A program made the translations under genes and the position numbers. Positions 30,601 through 36,484 of a stretch of DNA of 36,617 nt are shown piece by piece. The DNA comes from a virus. The stretch spans positions 1 through 36,617 of IMG/VR virus record IMGVR_UViG_3300030329_006064. One strand, written 5' to 3'. The notes beneath the pieces were generated by a model. That model searched no databases. It was not told the origin of the DNA and saw only the letters and a list, made by a program, of their open reading frames with translations. The number at the start of each line of letters is the position of its first letter. Within the stretch, counting starts at the first letter, position 1.

Positions 30601-33600
30601 CACGAGTTTCATATCTAACGATAATATTGAAGAAACTTCACTCCGCTTTGGAATAAAACATGACTTGTCTGCAGCGTCTCATTTTCAAGGTAAACTTGAT
30701 GAGGTTCGTATAGCTAATGCGGCTATGTACAAAACAAACTTTACCCCTCCCACCATACAATTCAAGGCCGAGCCTAATTTAATACAGCTATTTGTAGACG
30801 GTGTTGCGGATGCGGGGGCTAACTCTAGTATTTTAGATGATAGGGTTTTTAAAAATTCAAATCCAACTGTAGGCATTGGTGGTGTTACCAATTACCAGAC
30901 TAAAGCAAGCACATCATTCATGGATGAATTTAGAGTGAGTGACGTGGGGCGTTATACCAAAAACTTTATCCCGCCAACCCAAAAGTTCCAACCTGATGAT
31001 GATACCGTTATTTTACTTCATTCAAATGTTGGAAGTTTAGCAGAGGTAGATTCATTTTATGACCTTAGTGCTTACGCAAATACAATTACAGCGCACCCCG
31101 CAAGAGTCGGATCACTAACCCCCGTTCATTCAACAGACCAAGCCATCATCCTAAATAGTTCAATATATTTTGACAATCCATCTTGGCAACAATATAACGG
31201 CGATTATTTAGCGGTTGAAGAAAGTTCTGCATTTAATTTGGGCACCGAAAACTTTACAATTGAGGCGTGGATATATCTTGATAGGTTTGACACCGAACAC
31301 ACCATCATTTCAAATGCGGCCCAAGATGGAACGGGCTGGATATTTATGGTATCCACGCAAGAAGATGGTAATGGTTTATATCTTTATTCTAAATTAAACG
31401 ATAACTCTACTTATCTTCGCGCAGCTTATACGTTTGCACCCGGTTTGTGGTATCATGTGGCAGCGGTACGTGAAGACGGAACCCTTAGAATGTATATTGA
31501 TGGTGTTCAAATTACCACAGGAACTCCATTTAGCGGGGGCTATTCTCCCGATTATACTGCGGGGGCTATAGTGGGAGCTTACTACAACAACGCTACAGCC
31601 GTTCAGGCTCACACGGGCCTTTTTGATGGATACATGGATCAACTAAGGATTTCCAATGTCGCACGTTATACCGGTGGTACTACCTTCACCCCACCAAAAC
31701 AATCATTCGGGCTTGATGGGTATACCACTTTTCTGCTGGAGTCTCGTTTAAAAATTTACTCTAATACACCTAAAGAAAATTTTTTGGGTAATATATCGGT
31801 AGATGAAAATGATCAATTTATAATAGCGGAAAACATATTCGCTAGGGCAGCTGCAGATGATTATATTCTTAAAGCATCCCGACCACCCAACACGATAACT
31901 ACCGTCAAAGAACCCCCGCATGATCTGTGGTCTGCTGAGTTTGGAAACGGAAGACCCAAGTGTCAGTTTGAAAGGGTGGGGGATACAATGATGAACTTTA
32001 CACCCGTAGGCTATCAGTGGCCCGTGGGGGAATCTTTCATTGAGTACCGTACAACAAATTTATATAATTTTCAAAGAGTTCAAAATTTTGATAGAGGTGT
32101 CACGGCTATAAGCATATCTGAAGGTGGCTCTGGATATACTACTGCGCCCACAATTACCCTTGAGGGTGGTAACCCTACAGCGGGTCAAGATGCCGCTGCC
32201 GAGGCTTCTGTAGTTGATGGCGCGGTTACGTCAATAAATATAACAAAACAAGGCACACAATACCTTACTGCTCCTACTGTAAAGTTTACGGGGGGTGGAG
32301 GAAGCGGAGCGAAAGCCACCGCCACTATAGATGATTACTTTAATGGAACTTATGCTTCCTCCCCAGAAAGGGAAGTAAGCAGCGTCGAAACTGCCAAAAA
32401 GTTTATAATACAAACTGCAAAGCTCAAAGAACGCAACACATACTATCTAACTTGTGAAGCCGCCGCGTCACAGGCAACAGGTGGCTCATTTAGGCTAGTA
32501 GTCAATAAGAGCCCCGATATGAAGCCTGAGGATGATATTGCTGTATCATCTATTTTCTATCCGTTTGCCAATGGACGCATTAACAATAAAGACTCCAAAG
32601 ATCAACCTATAGGACTAAATTTTAAAATTCCACTAGGAACAACTCCACGTAGCGAAGGAACTTATTATATAGGGATAGAACTACAAGAATCCAATACTAC
32701 TCTATTTTTTGATAACATATCTCTTACAACGGCGTCAGGATTCCCCCTGCAAAAAACCAGAAACATTGGAGAAAGATTAAGGGGTCCCACTACTGATCCA
32801 CGCCCCGCCAATTACAGCGATGACATGTTCGCTAAAAAGTATAGAATCGTAAACAAACACTGTGTAGCAGCAGAATTAAACATAAAAATACAACAGCTTT
32901 ATTCACAAGCCGACAATGGCAACTTTAATGACGCGACTATTAGTAACGTTGTAATACACTTCAGGCCTCTTTTTAATGATGACACGTCTAGCTACGTAGA
33001 AGCTTACAACGAAGAAATAAAAGGTGTCACCTCTCAAGGTTTCATAAAAAAATATGTATTGGATTTTTCAGACACCTTGGCTTCTATTCCAACTAGCAAA
33101 CGAGACAATTTCTGGGGATGGGAAATCAAGATTCATAGGACGGCACCCGAATCAACAACTGCGAGGAATAAAAGCGTTACGAAAGTTGACAGCCTTACTG
33201 AAATATATGAAACCAGTATGTGTTACCCAAATTCTGCTGTCACAATTCAAAAATTTAGTGCGGAATACTTTAGTAACTTTCCCTCTAGAAGTTTTGATAC
33301 AAAGATGTTAAAAGTTAAAATTCCTAATAATTATGACCCCATAAAAAGAACTTATGATGAATCTGAGGGTCCGTGGAATGGACTGTTCAAGGAAGAAAAA
33401 TATTGGACCAATAATCCAGCTTGGTGTTTTTATGATCTGGTAACTAATGATAGATATGGCCTTGGAAAATATATACCTGAGGAAGGTTTCGATAAATGGA
33501 CATTATATAAAATTGCACAATATTGTGACGTAATTGTTCCCGATGGTAATGGCGGAATGGAGCCTCGTTTTGTATGTGATGTCATTATCAACAAAAGAGA

Positions 33601-36484
33601 AGATGCTTACAAAGTCATGAATGATATGGCTAGTTGTTTTCGGGGTATTTTATATTACGCTGCGGGACAACTATATGCCGTGCAAGATTCTGCCAAGTTA
33701 CCAATCTATAATTTTACCAATGCAAATGTCCAAGATGGGGACTTTAGATATAGTAACACAAGCCGACGAGATAGACACAATGTTTGCATTGTAAGATACA
33801 ATGACAAAAATAATTTTTATAGACCCGCCATTGAATATGTTGAAGACATTGAAGGAATCAAACAAAATGGAATTAGAGAGACTGACGTATCAGCTTTTGG
33901 AGCATCCTCTAGAGGCCAAGCTTTACGACTTGGAAAATGGCTTACTTACACTGAAAACTTAGAAATAGAAGTCTGTGAATTTAGGGCAGGAATTGAGGGG
34001 GCTTATTTAAAGCCGGGGGATATCATTAGTGTCACCGATGCCAACAGACTCCCCAGCCGAAGGGGGGGAAGAACATTTAAGGTGGGCGAAACCAACATTG
34101 ATGGCGGTCCTACTGGCTATACTCAAATTACCTTGGATTCTAAGTTAGAAATTGATTCAAATAAAGTATATAACCTTTCATTGCTTACTCCCACTTATAG
34201 CTATGATAGTTATAATGTGTCAGACCTTAATGCTGGTGATGCTAAAGATTTCAGAAGGTCTCAGGTTCAAGACCTCTTATTTTCGGGCGATATGGCATCA
34301 GGAATTACAGTCGATGGTAATGAAAAAACTCAAATTACCTTTAGTGGAAATGACGTTTCTAGACCACTAGCGTGGCTACCTAATTTTGATGGAAGCAGAA
34401 AAATATTAAATCAAACTGACTACATTATACCTGATCAAACTGTCTTTACAGTTTATCCTACTGGTGAAGAATTTCAGTATGGAGAAACCCTTTCTGAAGC
34501 TGTTAATGTAGAAACTACCTATCGCATAACCGACATCGACGAGCAAGAAAAACAACTGTATAAAATCAAGGCAGTCCAAAACAATCCTAAAAAATATCAA
34601 TTACTTGAAAATGATCTAGCATTTGAACAGGGCGGCTTGTTTAATTCCCCGACCTTAAAAGTGCCTGATGGGCCTTCGGCAATTTCCTTGAACCTTAATA
34701 GGCTTACGCCAAACACTGTTGAAGTAAAATATGCAATTACGCCGCCCGCTGTAACTGACGGCCTAGACTCTTATCACATCTTTATAAAGGAAGGCGAAAA
34801 ATCATTTACGGTTTCTGACTTTACTGGAAATTATCCCAATTTGTGGAGTGAGTTCACCGGTTCAACTCCCACCGGACAATACTACATGGCCAATACTTCT
34901 ATCGGCAGGGCAAAGTGGCCAAGCGGTGAAATGTATGTACCTGATGTTAAAAATAGACTAGCTGTATTACCCGCCAAATCTGACACCGCACACGGAACCT
35001 TCCAACCCCTTGATTCTGGAATGTATGCGTTTAAAGCCTTTAGTACAAATGCGCTGGGTGAGTATTCTGCATCAAGCCGAATAGATTTTATAACTATTCC
35101 ACAAAACACCCCGGTAATGGATGTGCAAATTAAAAACTTACGCCTTTCTACAGATACGCAACTGAGTAACGAAGCGGGTACGGCAGATGCACAACAAGTT
35201 CACTTTACAGGGGGAAGCCCCACTTTTAAGTGGACATCAGAACTTGCAAATTCTGGCGTTTTTCCCAACACTAACACTTTTAGGATAACGGTGAGGCCGC
35301 AATCCTCAAGCCTCACTAAGCCAAACCAAGAAATCCTTTATGAACGTACTGGCTATGAACCTAAAACTTCAATAGGAAATGAACTGGATAGCATTCTAAG
35401 TGGTTTAATGTTCACCTATGATTTAACTGGTAACCTCCTTCACACCTCTGGCGAAAGAAGGTTTGATCTTGTAGTAGAAGCCCATGATGAATTGGGAAGA
35501 AGTTCAGCTGGCGGATATATAAACTTGGATTCTTCCTATCAAAATGCAAGTGGTTATGATATTGTAAGGGTCGAAAATCCCCCCGTAAGCAATCCTTATC
35601 TTTCTGCTGATGGCGACGAGTGTGGGGTTGATAATGATATTTGTACCTCACAAATAATTACCCTAGACAACAAAATAAACTTAACTTTCAAAAAGAACAA
35701 CTACCAAACATTCAACAAGGACATAAAGGGAGCTTACATTTATCTAAGCACCGGAGAATTCGCGAGTAGTGGCATTGAAGGTAAAAAGCTAGGAGAGCTT
35801 CCTTCAGGTATCCAACGTATAAGGGTTGATTATAATAATATAATTGAAATTAATCCCACTGGAGATATGTTATTAAATGGTTCGGTATTCATGGCCTACA
35901 GCCTCTATGATAGTTTTGATCAAGAAAGCGAAACTGTATACCATACAGCGGCAGAAGGAAATCCCTTACTACATCCTGATTACGATTTAGCTTCCATGTT
36001 AGATGTAAGTACCCCACAAATAGTTACTCTTGATGATACAAATGCCGTCAAGAAGCTAATTAAGGGTGGTACACAAAATATCGAATTCTCTCTTCCTGCT
36101 CAAAAGGAGTGGAGATTTATAAAGCTTGAGGGGTCCGTGCAGGGTGAAAGAAAACTTTATATTAACTCCGAGCACGAAAATGAAAGATGGCAAGAGCTCA
36201 GCCAGCTTGATAACTGGAAAGTTTACATAAATGACGTCAGAGTAGACAACGCTGAAAATTGGGCGTCCAACCCGCTATCAGCAAGTAAATTTACCTTCTG
36301 TAATAATGCGAAGTGGAATGGCTCAACAGACTTGCTCCCAGTATTTAACATACAGTCCAGAGGATTGCCCCTGAGTGATTTCAAAACAAGTGAAACACTG
36401 AATATAAGGTTCGAGTTTAATGGAACAAATGTAAACTTCCTAAACTTTAGCGCGGAAGCTGAATACGGAAGAAGGGGTGGTTAA
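18638..36484 (+). CDS. J: Giant 5948-residue tip attachment/host specificity protein J-like, with about 4600 inserted residues
   Basis: One frame of 17.8 kb, about five times the length of lambda gpJ (about 1130 residues). Residues 1-100 hold the gpJ N-terminus (LDLLCEGPIDGIVSG; SIFLNETPIMDEEGKLNF). The gpJ sequence resumes near 4705 with a domain ending in TEIYETSMCYPNSAVTIQKF, then the conserved core NNYDPIKRTY (Y4899), NPAWCFYDLVTNDRYGLG, and YLKPGDIISVTDANR; fibronectin-III-like domains follow from about 5340. Between 100 and 4705 are LamG-like modules (15 clear W-[HYNSF]-[HYFI] signatures, first W283, last W4271), a nine-unit GYTSxP/GGGG array (about 547-913), a glycine-rich domain (about 2898-3175) and, near 4487-4565, a repeat pair within a carbohydrate-binding-module-like region. 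gpJ forms the tail tip and contacts the receptor; the insert probably binds surface glycans. AGGA lies 6 nt before the ATG. No frameshift was found. Confidence 0.92.
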   Translation: MPTTEGIYIAGKKAYSVTNIETLDLLCEGPIDGIVSGDYSVVGTLGNTGWDSVTFQPYKSPLRSIFLNETPIMDEEGKLNFQQIKVDISNGGPNGFLGSDENLFTDGDMQYTGDTSYWDDSSSGQYMGEARGQVGDTRANMEKVKNLQLVTPNFKSPEVINPWSIHPSTDGYRYSNTSMSFGPPTVGSSWGFSVQNRDDLKNANKNTENFYDFGRGNFTVEFWVWHNPDHWGTDQTYFSKGDKSKANGFSLGINSDGYIKFQSINIIYHKGDFNNAKVTPATWHHVALQFHSADTPGQISLYLDGAHKGTLTVSKGGTPMSIENGNPLFFGRNSNANTIHFQGNMDDVRISNILRYSNNFTPAKTTSDVNTMLLLDCEKWDIPLEGNWPVTQLAPVDISVASLAFSINGIRPIEAQTFVLQSDPSNDATEFYDTSRINARINNNNSGVFQNSGVNDPFGGTQPCIYFSGESSLYTDNVNPTAQIPSFNEPNLAQDINPPSKAYAFNEFEDWEIQTWVYPLNKVGTINSGIVQTVGASYVAPTGSFVGGGQATAAATVVGNAVTGITVGELGGITVNAPGKGYTSVPTITVEGGKLTEAAGSTDATATAALGVVVTLTAGGSGYTSVPTVSFSGGGGSSAAATAVVVGGVVTEIVVTNMGTGYTSPPTVSISGGGGTGATATAAVGVASITLTDNGEGYNSIDPTTGKILVPSITINGGGGSGALATAVNGSTDGGFGYTSAPTVVITDSTGSGATATANFAGIIEGTTITNGGSGYTSAPGITFSGGGGSGAAATATISEGVVVDITVTDKGSGYTSAPTITFSGGGGSSAAATAILSGIIKSITVTAGGSSYSSTPIISFYGGGGSATATFTLSGGTITAASITDGGKYKSVPRMIISDGVGTGADILVTLDTLSLTNAIASFGNTAGNNTQWTLYQDGLSKVVFEWKTLSLSTALSLQGALYPNQWNYINVTHKKDGTYKLFINGTQVDSLQTGPSKMPERSLAFSNKNWVRAWSPQLLYKGTADFTAECWFYANDFSATAPSLFGNLVSASEGWALSTYKGEGDNWYLQLYTGAAASTTQATTTPLGKRAWYFVAVVRDGSTWTVYLNGKSELTHTESGDTSNNWFYMGDRYSASSTTTTTWEGYLFDVRVSNTARYSDNFDIPITKLANDSNTQFLLSPLSTHTSTLQDEATITQRSIHFDGKNDYLSITSDDFKFGTGDFTIEAWIQSNGNKAPNFRPIFDLNSDDTGTVSLTAEISANKYLSDGSKQGYKSRFYLFDQNNAATTTSGYTSWEFSTNSWYHIAVTRSSGNLVLWVNGVSQVSLTSVSDITEGVLHFGHQVTQNPTYYWWGEVANLRVSNTARYTTAFDPPIGPFTSDSNTKLLIQPTETSTNYTDESSAEQTITSTQDAGLRFSPQTLWFNYSNTAHSTELPGVITIADGDSNTNFLSLGQYNTRYAPSDYKGYIYNFRILQNFQASSNQETQTFIHDTFIDNSPYANPISNVDGVFHLNAPARLGASSIAFTGPEGTSNRGPYLELRADTPETDFSLGNIRGNENKKGFTIESWVYYPENLLSLDESESKGAKITLASSYPIKNSDVVKYGSSSIYFHGNTNSYMNVSAEAGNNNIYNLAGSSQQGCCFTYEAWIYPNGGQPDNGLGSLCSRGNANGCNAFNLMLRYNNHLNFSTCNDDLVTPTGSLPLNQWSHIACVANGKTVYLYINGVLKGSKTFSSWTNTGSQHFTIGRAQWHSGYQYKGWMDNIRMSNVVRYSSNFTPTRVEADGNTLFLIDFDKWVNLYGYPSPVDTSKDEVMALNRRNGFIFGGNTNETTPTNKVNLPSYHFSTSNLMKPWFAYGDGKDSWPISLYTDQTLSVGKWHHVAVSRSDPTELLIHPEGDFWGTFEDSGPSKRELSTASSTLQQTYRDFAVGNPFYLTSASSSASSIEFAGTSSNDRLKVGAVTDLWSPTDSNWCYETWFKRQNSGNLTQGTADAYIFETPQSASSEYINMRVTQTGSVKCYAAWGTDNNGDQEADVNVNDGQWHHIAFTCDITPPATLRIFVDGVVKSAVSNGVGGKAVGSFGAFTAQNMYIGAANTGSSGYLGGTVSSNVKGYLNNFRISFGQSRYISDFTPPAFRLVSDSSTKLLLQSNTVADGNTSFSDSSSNAFTITKYGNTHHSTDVAAPYDLGSSINFYGYQKLLVAPSADLNRGTGNFTIEGWVYLNSGSDRVDLWSREGNKKERDYFNVSASSSGITCKNNGEGNAWNYSGYGATALTIAAWHHVAVVRNAGSLKFFVNGTEVTDGTAHTAISSSSAMGNFPDAPSIGYCVDGYSKGRLSELRYSDSARYASNFTVTTVPFESDPNALLLLHTDPVEVWSDNSNITPPQSTPSYGNLPISTDIKRIGTGSLRLDGAKEKSFSVNDNGSFDFGSSNFTLEGWYNFKDTGKALALYEQTGLEVPMVFDSPDKSSWWGNAFVTVTGGSDFKWTASDTWTIEFWAKFSDITNTTEQYLYSMVTENAVDSKSRPASLYFYLSYYYSSGVGYLKLRTDNAAGTTTGAWLPTKDTWHHIAVNSDGTNTTVYADGSVILDVPQTAAGDTANPLVLGSYYAIDGNPSAEFIPSNGFSGSMYGVRVSDNSRYTSSSTARSIALNGSTQYLSVADSTDWDLGSSNFTIEAWFKTTKNGGYQAIVSGPYTGGTRNGWNTYDFKIQPDGKGNFYCGNSGSDRVNLHSTSSLLDGQWHHMAAVRNGSWFSLYIDGKLNHSIEHNTTLGDLATGPLIIGSTWTLSDGWAFNGYLYGVRMSDTARYTADFTPAYTFSSDANTTLLIQPVSTDTNFHDESSSAHVITNHGTATREKNLPSYFAPAGLPPTAKFTNDSNTLLLIQPEIQDKGLYDKSNEITIGAGITSLETLLVGGGGGGGGGAWGGGGGGGGVLYNASYPVTEGETITALVGYGGEGGSNHAPCRGTAGCPDAMSPTRGQDSIFGDMTAVGGGAGNRTKDLSQINAGVLDGGSGGGGGGNPNLKGFGLTSGGATLQTNSGGGTGYGKAGGGTPFHYAGNNSGGGGGGGAAEAGTDGSTTQGGKGGDGKAFTIADGSTSVYYGGGGGGSRFNGSPGSGGAGGGGDGARKTSGYGGEIGTNGLGGGGGAAARIDMGGRGGSGVIILYDGATRYTFNRAVKGWTYSHSRAQNDGGRLYIEGMSPFTDKISWLYKDNQINFKALSSASDVANYHADWSPSKNKWYHLSLVRDSSDVYLFVDGRNESLIENTAIATLPSLTGDVNIGFSKGEMSYFDGYLDELRISDSARYTDDDRHIDFGKVGGSTGYLSIPDSDDWPNGTSAWTVEFSVYLNTVAAAGLMVQQESASGGGDSAWAISLTSTNQVQAHLKGGGSGGNWDYTTTAGFSLDTHRWYHIAVVRTEDLYLTVYVDGLQYAQLSVGSFSINNSSEPLLIGTTFGSLAQWNYNLDGHMYDVRVSNTARYTQDFVAPTAKFTTDSNTKLLIQPVKSDTSFTDESSSSHTINMVGTVSRRSGIPYVAFTPSTTAFVEDSNTLLLKHFDVPTNEWVNHSMQRFGRSSISQNPADIKGGTGSLELGSTASNYIEIPKSRSIGFPKGETFTVESWMKTLSDENSIYFNGSTSSYLSVEGNYGGSDATVPGGGNSWGLAAYHGSGGTNTPGVGTTEFWIKIDNFDDYNKARYIFQNIHPQNVFMWYIWINKTSIGIDNLSRCWDYCCGDSAWGENPPESVSKGFYYYRTSLTHGMEEGKWHHVALVSQGSTLKYVFIDGVETSFSTPRVTGGQNTHIGGTLSSTLYIGRTLWPNPCDYGSVRGDRPSTSTSLVEYPGFKGYLGGIRMSNNARYTTAFTPSTSKFTNDTNTIFLLQPNIDTTSFDDGSTNDFPTTTTGATKADASPLASPATHQWIMGASDNTHFDISYKYKYGTPNISGFVVYLEGNDYTWSGIELSPGQWYHIALVRIGARLNFFINGIQQPTSFISNDNIEETSLRFGIKHDLSAASHFQGKLDEVRIANAAMYKTNFTPPTIQFKAEPNLIQLFVDGVADAGANSSILDDRVFKNSNPTVGIGGVTNYQTKASTSFMDEFRVSDVGRYTKNFIPPTQKFQPDDDTVILLHSNVGSLAEVDSFYDLSAYANTITAHPARVGSLTPVHSTDQAIILNSSIYFDNPSWQQYNGDYLAVEESSAFNLGTENFTIEAWIYLDRFDTEHTIISNAAQDGTGWIFMVSTQEDGNGLYLYSKLNDNSTYLRAAYTFAPGLWYHVAAVREDGTLRMYIDGVQITTGTPFSGGYSPDYTAGAIVGAYYNNATAVQAHTGLFDGYMDQLRISNVARYTGGTTFTPPKQSFGLDGYTTFLLESRLKIYSNTPKENFLGNISVDENDQFIIAENIFARAAADDYILKASRPPNTITTVKEPPHDLWSAEFGNGRPKCQFERVGDTMMNFTPVGYQWPVGESFIEYRTTNLYNFQRVQNFDRGVTAISISEGGSGYTTAPTITLEGGNPTAGQDAAAEASVVDGAVTSINITKQGTQYLTAPTVKFTGGGGSGAKATATIDDYFNGTYASSPEREVSSVETAKKFIIQTAKLKERNTYYLTCEAAASQATGGSFRLVVNKSPDMKPEDDIAVSSIFYPFANGRINNKDSKDQPIGLNFKIPLGTTPRSEGTYYIGIELQESNTTLFFDNISLTTASGFPLQKTRNIGERLRGPTTDPRPANYSDDMFAKKYRIVNKHCVAAELNIKIQQLYSQADNGNFNDATISNVVIHFRPLFNDDTSSYVEAYNEEIKGVTSQGFIKKYVLDFSDTLASIPTSKRDNFWGWEIKIHRTAPESTTARNKSVTKVDSLTEIYETSMCYPNSAVTIQKFSAEYFSNFPSRSFDTKMLKVKIPNNYDPIKRTYDESEGPWNGLFKEEKYWTNNPAWCFYDLVTNDRYGLGKYIPEEGFDKWTLYKIAQYCDVIVPDGNGGMEPRFVCDVIINKREDAYKVMNDMASCFRGILYYAAGQLYAVQDSAKLPIYNFTNANVQDGDFRYSNTSRRDRHNVCIVRYNDKNNFYRPAIEYVEDIEGIKQNGIRETDVSAFGASSRGQALRLGKWLTYTENLEIEVCEFRAGIEGAYLKPGDIISVTDANRLPSRRGGRTFKVGETNIDGGPTGYTQITLDSKLEIDSNKVYNLSLLTPTYSYDSYNVSDLNAGDAKDFRRSQVQDLLFSGDMASGITVDGNEKTQITFSGNDVSRPLAWLPNFDGSRKILNQTDYIIPDQTVFTVYPTGEEFQYGETLSEAVNVETTYRITDIDEQEKQLYKIKAVQNNPKKYQLLENDLAFEQGGLFNSPTLKVPDGPSAISLNLNRLTPNTVEVKYAITPPAVTDGLDSYHIFIKEGEKSFTVSDFTGNYPNLWSEFTGSTPTGQYYMANTSIGRAKWPSGEMYVPDVKNRLAVLPAKSDTAHGTFQPLDSGMYAFKAFSTNALGEYSASSRIDFITIPQNTPVMDVQIKNLRLSTDTQLSNEAGTADAQQVHFTGGSPTFKWTSELANSGVFPNTNTFRITVRPQSSSLTKPNQEILYERTGYEPKTSIGNELDSILSGLMFTYDLTGNLLHTSGERRFDLVVEAHDELGRSSAGGYINLDSSYQNASGYDIVRVENPPVSNPYLSADGDECGVDNDICTSQIITLDNKINLTFKKNNYQTFNKDIKGAYIYLSTGEFASSGIEGKKLGELPSGIQRIRVDYNNIIEINPTGDMLLNGSVFMAYSLYDSFDQESETVYHTAAEGNPLLHPDYDLASMLDVSTPQIVTLDDTNAVKKLIKGGTQNIEFSLPAQKEWRFIKLEGSVQGERKLYINSEHENERWQELSQLDNWKVYINDVRVDNAENWASNPLSASKFTFCNNAKWNGSTDLLPVFNIQSRGLPLSDFKTSETLNIRFEFNGTNVNFLNFSAEAEYGRRGG
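20275..21375 (+). repeat. Nine GYTSxP/GGGG repeats inserted in the second LamG module of the J-like protein
   Basis: Nine units of about 35-45 residues, with cores such as GKGYTSVPTITVEGG, GSGYTSVPTVSFSGGGG, GTGYTSPPTVSISGGGG and GSGYTSAPTITFSGGGG. They are followed by alanine-rich strands (ATATA). The last two units are degenerate (SSYSSTPIISFYGGGG, KYKSVPRMIISDGVG). The array is flanked by LamG opening strands (WEIQTWVYPL near 20167) and the LamG continuation with W at 21539, so it is nested in one module. Confidence 0.88.
21640..31730 (+). repeat. Tandem LamG-like (concanavalin A-like) modules of the J-like protein
   Basis: The central tryptophan codon of the module signature begins at 21917, 22547, 23759, 24272, 24764, 25475, 26336, 26858, 28358, 28865, 29930, 30533 and 31448; two earlier modules outside this span have it at 19484 and 21539. 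Typical modules begin with FTIEAWI-like strands, contain W[HY]HxAxxR and a strand [IVL][DN]G, and end in R[VIM]S[ND]xARYT followed by a linker F-x-x-D-x-N-T-x-L-L-[IL]. Two partial remnants occur: near 22890-23080 (end strands only, GYIYNFRIL) and 30778-30960 (LFVDGV to RVSDVGRYT). Spacing varies from about 0.5 to 1.5 kb. Confidence 0.88.
27330..28160 (+). repeat. Glycine-rich domain (polyglycine-helix-like) inside the J-like protein
   Basis: About 277 residues packed with GGGGGG runs, opening with TLLVGGGGGGGGGAWGGGG and closing with GGRGGSGVIILYDGATRYTF. The pattern of a leading strand, glycine runs, VGYGGEGG, and the closing GSGV-I-I-L-Y is characteristic of the glycine-rich domain of phage tail fibres, in which the glycine runs form bundled polyglycine-II helices in at least one solved adhesin tip. 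Its loops are likely receptor contact sites. The 14-mer GGCGGCGGTGGTGG occurs five times (27383, 27416, 27683, 27827, 27944), in the same codon phase. Confidence 0.85.
32095..32330 (+). repeat. GYTSxP/GGGG repeat pair inside a carbohydrate-binding-like region of the J-like protein
   Basis: Two units (GSGYTTAPTITLEGG and GTQYLTAPTVKFTGGGG) separate an upstream segment (MMNFTPVGYQWPVG) from a downstream jelly-roll-like segment (NTYYLTCEAAAS, later TTLFFDNISLT). The two flanks could be halves of one carbohydrate-binding-module-like domain. That would be a further nested insertion, but this domain assignment is less certain than for the LamG modules. Confidence 0.6.

Noticed and set aside
19700-31000. 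Recurring TTTTACCCC-like octamers as possible regulatory sites
   Set aside because: They coincide with the Phe-Thr-Pro codons of the LamG linker and are explained by the protein repeat.
18638-36484. Diversity-generating retroelement target in gpJ
   Set aside because: No reverse transcriptase and no template/variable repeat pair with adenine-specific differences was seen; the repeats present are protein modules. The window does not exclude a retroelement elsewhere.
18638-36484. Intein or homing endonuclease as the cause of the large gpJ insertion
   Set aside because: No intein splice motifs (N-terminal Cys block, C-terminal HN-C/S/T) or LAGLIDADG/HNH motifs were seen; the insert consists of adhesin-type domains.
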